Positions 35,594 through 46,100 of a stretch of DNA of 64,000 bases are shown here, piece by piece; position 1 is the stretch's first letter; the number at the start of each line of letters is the position of its first letter. The stretch comes from Sipunculus nudus (Eukaryota; Annelida; Sipuncula; Golfingiida; Sipunculidae): NCBI GenBank assembly GCA_026874595.1, contig CM049318.1, positions 34,991,956-35,055,955 of the forward strand, in the 5' to 3' direction. Under the pieces are notes generated by a model. It was not told the DNA's origin. It saw only the letters and a list, made by a program, of their open reading frames with translations, and did not search any database. A program made the translations under genes and the position numbers.

Positions 35594-37079
35594 TTAACAT
35601 TAGTATCAATATGTGCAGGATTATGAAAAACATAATTCACCAAACAACGGTTATATGTGTTGAAATAATATGCGGTACGTTTTATCCACATTATTACAGG
35701 AATGTACCATTTTCCCCTCACTTTATTATTTTTTACATGGTGATTGTTAGATAATTTAATTTCCATATAGTTAACAGTTCATTCGTATATTTCTCAATGG
35801 TATTTCAATTTTGCAGGATTTATAAGAATTTACAAATAACCAAAATATATACCCCATAATGTGTGGTTGCATTGAGAATTTTTTTTTACGGAGAGAGTCG
35901 TTTATTCTGTTTGTAATAATTGAGGTATTGCGGGAGAGACTTTATCCCAAGGGGAGTTCCATCCGTTCATCAATGGATTGCTTCCATCACATTTGCTCAG
36001 TGAACAATGGATTGGTTCCATCACACTTGCTCAGTGAATAAAAAAGTGTTCCGTCAGGATCCACATACAGAGAGAAAATTGACCTATCCATGAACTCTAT
36101 GCGACCTTAATCGGATATTCATTCAATGAATAAACATAAGCATGGGACTTAGGAGCAACCAATCAGGTGACCTTAAACATTGTAAAGCGTCAATCATCTG
36201 ACAAAAACATAATTTTGCATAATTTGACAGAGCTCTGTCAAACAGAACACGTTTAGTCTGTAAATACTACCAGTACCCGTGTCACCATGTTTTCCTGGAT
36301 ATTTCATTATACGAAGGCGACAATATAAAAAAGTTTCTAGGCTATAGGTTGCGGGAGCCATTCCTCCGACTACCGAGTGAATAATAATGTCTTACCTGGC
36401 ACATAATCCGTATGGGACAAATAATCCAATATATATTGCAACACAGTTCATATATGACTGCGATATAGTAAACAATAGTCCGGTGATACCAGTTGATGAC
36501 GTCAGTCAATACGACGTCATGCTCTCGCTACTGTGGACATGGATGTCCATATGTGTAGGAGCGTTTTGGGGGCTCATTATAATAATAAGTTAAAAGGGCG
36601 GAGCATTTGGGCTGTGGTGGATAGGTCAATTCGTTCGACTTGTTCCTCAACGGTGTTTTGATAACACTGTGCAATTAATAATGCCGTAATTTTTGTGCGC
36701 TGACTCATTGAGATTACTCATCTACGATGTTCAGGTTTAGAATGGACACACGACATACTTATGCATATCACGTGGTCTCACAGATATATTTTATACACGT
36801 AATTAGTGATTCGACTAATAACTGAGTTCATCGCCTCTAGGGTACTTCCTCGAACAAATCAAGAACCGTAATTATCTTTGCTTGTACATTGTAATTATAT
36901 ATTGCCCTCATTGTGTGCAACAACGCCCAGCATTCGGTAAATAGTATCACCAGGTACAATTGTAACTAACATTGACAATTAGCGTTTATTTGGAGCCAAG
37001 TCAAGAGATCTGAGGGTGGATTCACCTTGCAGGTATTGAGACAGAGACATAGATACAGGCATGGAAGTGCAAGGCATAT

Positions 37080-37149
<70 letters not shown>

Positions 37150-40100
37150 GGGGGGGGGAGGAGGGATAGAGAGAGACAGACACATACATATCAGAGCCCT
37201 GCGCGAGCCGGAATTTAGAGCCCGCCCCGCAAAATACATCTCAGGCCCGCAACCTCCCCTTCCCGCAGATGTTAAAACCCGTCCCGCACCGCCACGCACC
37301 TATAAAAAGTAAATCGACCCACACCCGCCCCGCACATAAAGCTTTCAGCCCGCACCCGCTCCGCCCCGCATTTTTACCAATAGTCAACCCGCATTCAACC
37401 CGCAAATAAACATAAGACATAATAAGGGCCAACTAAAAAAAATATGATTTATTTTCATATATTTATAATGCATAACCACGTTTTGTGAGTGGATAGCGTT
37501 ACCATGTTTTGCTAATGTTATGATGTTTCCAGTGTTTTCACTGCTATTTTATTTTCTTTAAAGAATTACCACATATCCAAAATACAATTATTTACTGCCA
37601 TATAAGTGGAAATGTCAGTAACCGGGACACATCAATCAAATAGTGTCCCCTTAAAATATTTAAAGTAATTATTAATTTAACATATTTAGCTAACAACTAG
37701 AGATATGATTAAAGCTAAAACATATTTTTCATGCATATGCTGTATAAGGAAACATAAAATAAATCTCAAGCATTAAGCAATCAGTTTTTAGCTCAGCTGA
37801 CTGAAAGTCATCTGAGCTATAGCAATCACCCTTCGTCCGTCGTCCGTCCGGCCGTCCGTCCCGGCGTCCGGCCGTCCGTTAACAGGGCACAAATCGTAAC
37901 CGCTGGACCTGGAATCTTCAAACTTAACATCCAGGGAGGTCTATGAAAAATCTCCTTGAATACCTGAAATTAGGTCTCTGTTACCCATATCCTTTGAGCT
38001 ATGGCGCTCCGAAGTACCCCCCAGAATAATGCAAAATTTGATACAAAAGCTCAAGTATCTAAATAACTACTGCATTGATCACCATGATTCTTTGCATGAA
38101 TATTGATCATGGGATGTTCCATCACTTTCTGTAGACTGGTGGTGTCACCTATATTTTTTTCCAACTTTTACGAATTTTTTTCTCTTTTTCCAGACCTGCA
38201 ATGAAACTGTCATCTGTGAACAGGGCACAAACCGTAACCACTGGACCTGGAATCTTCTCACTTGACATCCAGGGAGGTCCATGAAAAATCTCCTTGAAAA
38301 CCTGAAATTAGGTCTCTGTTACCCATATCCTTGGAGCTATGGTGCTCCAAAATACCCCCCCCCCCCCCAGAATAATGCAAAATTTGATACAAAAGCTCAA
38401 ATATCTGAATAATCACTGCATTGATCACCATGATTCTTTGCATGAATATTGATCATGGGATGTTCCATCACTTCTTGCAGACTGGTGGCGCCACCTGTAT
38501 TTTTTCCAATTTTTTCGAATTTTTTTCTCTTTTTTTTCAGATCTGCAATGAAACTGTCATCTGTTAACAGGGCACAAATCGTAACCACTGGACCTGGAAT
38601 CTTCAAACTTATTATCCAGGGAGGTTCATGAAAAGTCTCCTTGAAAAACTGAAATTAGGTCTCTGTTACCCATATCCTTTGAGCTATTGCGCTCCAAAGT
38701 TCCCCCAGAATAATGCAAAATTTGATACAAAAGCTCAAGTATCTGAAAAACTACTGTATTCATCACCATGATTCTTTGCATGAATATTGATCATGGGATG
38801 TTCCATCACTTCCTGCAGACTGGTGGCCCCTTCTGTATTTTTTCCAATTTTTTCGATTTTTTTTCTCTTTTTTTTTCAGATCTGCAATGAAACTGTCATC
38901 TGTTAACAGGACACAAATCTTAACCACTGGACCTGGAATCTTCAAATTTAATATCCAGGGAGGTCCATGAAAAATCTCCTTGAAAACCTGAAATTAGGTC
39001 TCTGTTACCCATATCCTTCGAGCTATGGTGCTCCAAAGTACCCCCCAGAATAATGCAAAATTTGATACAAAAGCTCAAGTATAAGAATAACTACTGCATT
39101 CATCATCATGATTCTTTTCATGCATATCGATCATGGGATATTCCATCACTTCCTGCAGACTGGTGGCGCCACCTGTATTTTTTCCAATTTGGATTTTTTT
39201 TCTCTTCTTTCAGATCTGCAATGAAACTGTCATCTGTGAACAGGGCACAAATCGTAAGCACTAAACCTGGAATCTTCAAACTTAATATCCAGGGAGGTAC
39301 ATGAAAAATCTCCTTGAAAACCTGAAATTAGGTCTCTGTTACCCATATCCTTTGAGCTATGTCGCTCCAAAGTACCCCCCAGAATAATGCAAAATTTGAT
39401 ACAAAAGCTCAAGTATCTGAATAACTACTGCATTGATCACCATGATTCTTTGCATGAATATTGATCATTGGATGTTCCATCAGTTCCTGCAAACTGGTGG
39501 CGCCACCTGTATTTTTTTCCAATTTTTACGAATTTTTTTTTCTTTATTTTTGAGACCTTCAAAGAAGCTGTCATCTGTTAACAGGGCACAAATTGTAACC
39601 GCTTGACCTAGATTCTTCTAACTTGACATCAAGTGAGGTCCATGAAATCTGTGTGAAAACATGTAATTAGGTCTCTGATACCCATAACCTTCGTAGTAAG
39701 TACCCCTCAGAATAATTAAGAATTTGATACAAAAGCTCCAGTATCTGAATAACTACTGCATTGATCTCCATGATTCTTTGCAGGTATATTGATCATGGAG
39801 TGTTCCATCAGTTCCTGCAAACTGGTGGTGCCACCTGTATTTTTTTTCAATTTTGTAGGCATTTTTTCTCTATTTATGAGACCTTTGAATGAAGTGGTCA
39901 TCTGTTAACATGGCACAAACTGTAACTGCTGAACCTAGAATCTTCTTACTTCACATCCAGGGAGCCTAATGAAAAATCTCCTTGGAAACCTGAAATTAGG
40001 TTTCTGTTACCCATATTCCCTGAGCTATAGGGCTCATAAATACCCCCAAGAATAAATAAAAATTTGATACAAACAAAAGCTCGAGTATCTGAAAAACTAA

Positions 40101-43100
40101 TGCCTTGATAGCCATGATTCTTTGGATATATATTGATTTATTTATTTATTATAATATTGTGAAGGGTGGCCTGTACCAGAATAAGAATTCTGTTATAAGC
40201 AGGGCCCTCTTCCAAGATATACAAGATAGTATAAACAATGGAACATGATAATAAAAATACATAAAAGTACATGTACAATGCGAAATATAAAAGACATAAT
40301 GAGACTGTAAAATCATTACAAAGGAATGATAATATCATAAAATTAATAAAAGGGACGGTACTAACAGCGGTAAGAGCAACGATTACATCTAGAACAATTT
40401 CGTGCTGTGATAAGATTATGACATCATTGTATAATCGGAGAAGTACGAACGTGATAATTTTTTAAAATGCTGCAAATTAGAAGCAAACTTAATGTGTCGA
40501 GGGAGTTCCATAGAGTACTGCCTGCATAAAAAGAGGTAGCCTTGAAGGCTTCAATACGCTGTTTCGGAAGGATACAGTTTTTGTTTTCGGTTAACCGCGT
40601 CAAATAATTATGAATGCCCTTCGCCATATGAAAATTCTTACATATATATGAAGGGGCTAAATCATTTATGCATTTATAGGTTAAAATAGATAGGAGGTAC
40701 AAATATCGCTGTTCAATTGTCATTAAGCCTATTTCTTTCACTAAATCTAAACTTCTTTGAGTTGGGTCGTAATTTTTTGTTATTATCCTAGCCGCACGAC
40801 ACTGCATTCGTTGGATTGCGGCACGGAATGTGCTGGGACAGCTGCCCCATACTGTTAGGCTATAATCTATTGAGGGTTGAACAAAGGCGTGATATATAGT
40901 AACTAAAAACTTCTGTGGTAGAAATTTGCTGAGCCGATGTAAAAGTCCAATTTTGCAACATAGCTTTTTAAAAACGGTAGAAGTGTGAGATTTCCATGTG
41001 AGATGGGCGTCAATGATCAAGCCAAGGTGAGAAAATTCATCGACATTCGGGACAATATCTTTATCGATAATCATTTGTAATGAATTTGATTGTTTGCGTT
41101 GCTTGGAACTCACAAGCATAGTAGCTGATTTTTGTGGCGTTTGCAATTAGTTTGTTTTTATTAAGCCATTTAGTAACTTGGTCTACAGCAGCCTGTAACT
41201 TATGTTGTGCTGATTCGCGATCGATGCCGTCTGCGTATAGCGTGATGTCGTCAGCATAAATCGAGCATTTTGCGTCTGTTACATTATCGGGCAAGTCATT
41301 AAGATATAGTAGGAAAAGAATGGGTCCAAGTACAGTGCCTTGTGGTACACCTGTATCGATGGTTTTCACCTCAGAATTATAGTTATTGAAGCAGACAAAC
41401 TGCTTTCGGTCGTATAAATAATTATAAAACCAGGTGTGCGAGTTTCCATTTACGCCATACTGTTTTAATATACCCAATAATATATCGTGATTTAGGGAAT
41501 CAAAACCTTTTTTAAGGTCGAGAAAGCATATGGAGTTTACACGTCCGCAGTTCATAACTGTCAGCCAATTATCAACTATTCTATGTAATGCAGTTTGGGT
41601 AGAGTTGTTTGCAAGAAAGGCAGTTTGTTCAGGAGATATCAAGCGTTTGTGGTTTAAGTAATTAAGGAGATGACGTTTAATGTACTTCTCTAAGATTTTA
41701 ATCACATGGCTGGTGATCGAAATTGGCCGGTAATTGTTAGTATCAGAAAGTTTCCCTTTACCCTTATAAATGGGTACCACCCTTTTACACTTTCAGTCAG
41801 GAGGAACTGTTCCTGTACTGAGTGATAAGTTAAGAATATGTGTCAGCGATGGCGCTAAGATGACCGCGGCCTCTCCAAGTAAGAACCCCGGCATATTAAG
41901 GACATCAATTCCATGTTTATTCTTAAATGCGACTAGAAGTTTCACGACATCCGGTTGGCTCATTTGAGGGATTGAAAACCGAGAATCAGTGAAATCAGGT
42001 TGGTCCTGCACAACATTTTTGGTAAATGCTTTGGTTAAAGTTTTTCCAACTGAGGCAAAGAAGTCACTCAGGTCATCCGCAGTTAGATCTGGACTAACTT
42101 GACCCCGGCTAACTGGATTGATCACGTGTTTTAAAGACTGCCAAATCTCCTTGGGAGATTTTGATGACTGTGCCTTGTGTCTATAATAGGAACGTTTCAG
42201 TTGACGGATCATGCAAGTGACCCAATTACGTAACCGCCTGAACTGTGCCCACAGCTGTGGATCATTATTTGACACAGCAGATTTACGAATGCGTTCTCAG
42301 TTATATATTAGACGCTGGATATCAGGTGACATCCAGGGATTGTGTCTATTATTTCTAACTCTAAACGTTCTAAAAGGTGCGTGTTTATTACATATGGTCA
42401 GAAATTCATCACGCCATAGATTCCAGGCTGAGATGACATCATTTACGAATGCTAGTGTCTGCATTTTCTTTGCTTACATGATTTATACCGATGTGTATGA
42501 GAAGATGGTCAGATTTGACTTGCTTGATCCTATCAATAGCATGATCAAAAGTAAACACACTTGAGTCCACATGCACAGTGACTTTGGTTTCATCGGAGAG
42601 ATCAGAAGAGTTCAAGATCTTTGTCATTGAGTCCCCCAGGACAGTTACGTAAGAGGATTGGCAGGGCCTTGTTTTGTGTTGTTTGTGTTCGTGTGAAGGC
42701 TTGGGCGTAGAGTTCCCTGATTTCTTCTGAGCTCTGTTTACATGGCATGTTGCTGGGTTTACATTGGAGTCGTTGTGTACTTATGTGGAAGCGTCTGTGC
42801 TAGGACACGCGTTTACGTCTCCGAAGCTGATAGTTGAGGCTGTTACAGACGAATCTTCATTCGTTGGATTTGATAGTGTGGAGTTTAGAAGAGTAATGGG
42901 TGTACTGGTATTCAGTGTAGTCTGTGTTGCAGTGGTCTTGATTTTTGGAGTTGAGGGTGGATCATTTACTGGTGATGACGAAAGGCAGTTTGTTGTTACG
43001 TTACATTTGCATTGACAGCATCGTGTTGAGTTCGATGGAGTGATACGTTCCATGAAGGCATTTATCTGGGTTTGAAGGGCTATGTTTATCTCAATTAGCG

Positions 43101-46100
43101 ACTCAAGGCGGGTAACAAGGAGGTTGATTTTGTGTGGATAGTTTCTGCACGTTATACACGTCCAGATGCCAGGAGTTCCACTATCCTCTCCTACACATAC
43201 TGGATGGAACCAGCTCATACAGATGCAGCATCCAACCATAGATTCATCAGCATACTTGCGATCATATACACAGTCCTTAGAGCAATATGATTCTTCTTGA
43301 TCTTTGGTTTCAAGGTTGCGTTTTGATTGCACTTTAAATGATGTTCTTTTTTTTTGTATTACGTGTCTGACGTTCACATGTAGCTTTATCAGGTGTTAGT
43401 TTATCACAGTTTGATTTTGTGTTCACCTCATTGTATGAATTAGGAGAGCAATGGGTGTTATCATTCAGCTCAGCATGTGAAATAGGGGAGCAATGGATGT
43501 TATCATTCAGCTCAGCGTGTGACATTACACTTATATCCAGAGGTGATGGAGGCGACGTAAAGGCTGGCGATAATGGAGAGTCTTGAGGTATTGATGAGTT
43601 TATTTCAGGTAATGGACTCATTGAGTTGCAATTTTGAGGGGTCTTCTGGAAAAGGTCCCCCAGGATGTTGTCTGTTGTTGTTGACCCTTTGTTCTCAACT
43701 GGGGATGAAGCGATGACCGCAACACTGGTTTCACTCAATCTGGTTTGTACTCTGTTGTTTATACCATTAGATATGAATAACGCTTTGCATGAAAGTACAG
43801 GTTTTGGTATTGACGGGATTATATTGGCAAGTTCTGCCTGGATTGCTGACTTGCATTTTGTTTTCCTGAATTTGTTTAGGTCACACTTCTTCATATTATG
43901 AACAGTGGTATTCCAGTTATTTGTGACGTCACTGATGGCTTGCTCGAGTTTTTCTTTTGTCGGCACAGGCAAGCTATCGAGCAGCATGTTAGATTGTTGA
44001 ATCAGTTTGTCAGACATTATTTCTTTTGCGTATACACTAATATGAGTTCGATAAAACGTCTTAGTGACTGTTTATAGGAAGATGAGAGAACAGGACGCGG
44101 GGTTTGTTTACAGTTTCCAGGGGCGACGTCTTGAATGTTATGTTACTTTTCCGTCGCTGAAATATCACTCAAACATCCCCACAACACAGTGTAGGGGAAT
44201 GCATGGAATATCACAGTTTGTCTTCTAAAACATGTGCTTGTAAAATCCGTTTAAGAGCGTAAAATCCATTAAAATCCAAGTAAAAATGTGAGCACTGAGA
44301 AGTTCGTTCTCGTACACCCGAGTCTGCGCAATCGACGAATTGAGTGTTTCATCATGGAGTGTTTCATCAGTTCCTGCAGACTGGTGGCACTCCCTTTATT
44401 TTATCAAATTTTTACGCATTTTTTTTCTATTTATGAGACCTTCAAATGAAGTTGTCATCTATCCAAAAGCCCACTGAAACCCATTTCTAAGGACTCTTCA
44501 CAAAATTCATGATTTGTTTCCACTCTGGCAGTCATTTTGCTCATTGTTCAACATTCCTTGAATTCAGCTGAGCGTCATGGCCCATGGGCCACTTGTTTAT
44601 TAATTTTGTATGCCTAGAGTTACACTACTCGTTACTAGCTGCACAAGCTGGAGGACAGTATATTTGCTCACAACAATTCACATTTTTTATTTGACAAAGA
44701 GATCATTCCCTTTCAGTGATGATGAGCTAATTAGCTGAAGGAGGAAGGCTGTTGAACTGCAGAGTGAGTCAGCTCTAGGTCATGGTTGTGTACACAAGAG
44801 TAGATCTATCAAATGAGCGCCATGCTCGGTATCTCATTCTGCTTTGCCAGTTCAGCCCCCTAAACCGGCCAGTGCTCCTTGGGCTCATGTATGATTAGCA
44901 CACCTGTCTTGGTAAGATAGGTGAAGCTATACCAAGCTGTTGACAGAGCCATATGCACCCGCTGCAGTGACTATTATAAGATCAAAGGTATAATCCTGGT
45001 GCTCTACCCTCAGCCATTTTATGTAATATCTGAGATATCTACATGCCACAAGTATAGGCCTACAGTGCAGAAAAGTCTAAATATACAACACTATTCCAAT
45101 GTACATTTGTACAATATTCTGACCAGTGGTCCCTAGCTGCAAAGATTAATCCGTCTAAAAACTCAGGGAATTTATATTTCAGTCTAGTAATTCAGAAAAC
45201 GGAATAACCAAAGGAACATTTAAACAGACCTACAGTGCTCTACATTTAAATAAATGTAATTATCTCCCCGCTATAACCATGTTTTCGGCCCGCAGAAACC
45301 CGCACAAAAATATCATGTAACCTGCCCCGCCCCCATATCCCAGCTTTAAGCCCGCACCCGCCCCACCCCGTTGGAAATTTCTTATTTTGGCCCGCCCCGC
45401 CCCACAAAATCCATAAAAAATCAGCCGCGGGAGCTCGCGGGGCGGGTTGCGGGCCCCGCAACAGGTGGGGCGGATTGGGGCCCGCGCAGGGCTCTAATAC
45501 ATATGTAAACAGAAACACAGCATATTATATATATGGGAAAAAAGGAAAGAGACATAGGCCCAGGCACAGGAATGAAATGCATATCTGGAGGACTCATATG
45601 CCGTACTAGCCGTGACAACCCGACTCAGTAGGCAATCGGATAATTGGGCTGGTAAACCTACTCGAGTCGTGATACTAGTAATATGGAGGAATGTATCGCA
45701 GTAGTCTTGCATCTGGTTGCATTTATACTGTGGTAAACGGCCCATACTCTCAATATTATGCTTAGAATGGTGAATAAACACAATAGTATATAATAATTAT
45801 ATGTGAGCTCGCAAACCAAACTGAAACGTCGTCTCCATGGACACGGGTCATTCCCTGTATCGCCTGCAAGTTGCCTGCGTCCCGTAACCCGTGCGAGCCA
45901 TACTTTTGTTCATGCAGTCATAAATTCAACAAACATGCCGAGGGGTTTACCAATGTGCTGGGTTAAACAGGAACTTTTCTCGCTCATATTTGGTATTATT
46001 AGAAAGTACACAAAAAATGCTAACTGGTCTGGTTTATGTTAATTGACAGTGTACCTGTAGCCCATGAAGCGGTGTCAGAAATGACGAAAATATTTGCATC

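Larger units (their letters stand above)
40139..44351 (-). mobile_element. CR1-like non-LTR retrotransposon (degenerate)
   Basis: On the minus strand: 5' UTR, ORF1 N-terminal part, PHD finger, SGNH/GDSL esterase motifs, then RT with YADD and a C-terminal domain, ending in a (TAAA)n tail at its low-coordinate end. ORF1 with PHD plus esterase is typical of CR1/L2 lineages. It is dead: a frameshift in ORF1, two in-frame TGA stops (one at a CGA-type Arg, one at the expected Trp of the PPDWK block), a frameshift near 41130, and a deletion removing the endonuclease. It interrupts an E1 repeat unit, both halves of which are recognisable. Confidence 0.85.
37785..44600. mobile_element. Noncoding element E1 (GCTCAGCTGACT family), LINE-interrupted
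   Basis: Head TTTTTAGCTCAGCTGACT with AGTCATCTGAGCTATAG forming a short hairpin, then CCGTCCGTCC tracts. Tail TTCAGCTGAGCG then TGGCCCATGGGCCACTTG. GCTCAGCTG at the head and CAGCTGAGC at the tail are inverted. Inside are seven to eight tandem ~340-bp units; a LINE splits the last. A second full member lies at 57543-60732 and three heads lie in the 806-bp triplication. No transposase; class unknown. Confidence 0.7.
37192..45496. mobile_element. hAT-like nonautonomous element, with nested insertions
   Basis: Left terminus CAGAGCCCTGCGCGAGCC and right terminus (complement) TAGAGCCCTGCGCGGGCC match at 16 of 18 positions, and exact 8-bp duplications (ATACATAT) flank the whole. Eight-bp targets and CAGNG-type termini are hAT hallmarks. 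Both subterminal regions are packed with CCCGCCCCGC-like words, as expected of transposase-binding repeats. Removing the nested element leaves about 1.5 kb of hAT sequence with no transposase ORF, so it was mobilised in trans. Confidence 0.82.

Noticed and set aside
36387-36593. Plus-strand 68-codon frame with a hydrophobic C-terminus
   Set aside because: Could be a tail-anchored microprotein, but there is no supporting motif and it lies in a repeat-rich intron.
37061-37312. Arg-Glu repeat frames and their Ser-Leu complements (also 22794-23045, 48796-49124)
   Set aside because: Translations of GA/TC microsatellites, not genes.
44650-45240. Possible transposase within the hAT-like element
   Set aside because: No frame longer than about 71 codons and no hAT dimerisation or BED-finger motif; treated as noncoding hAT interior.
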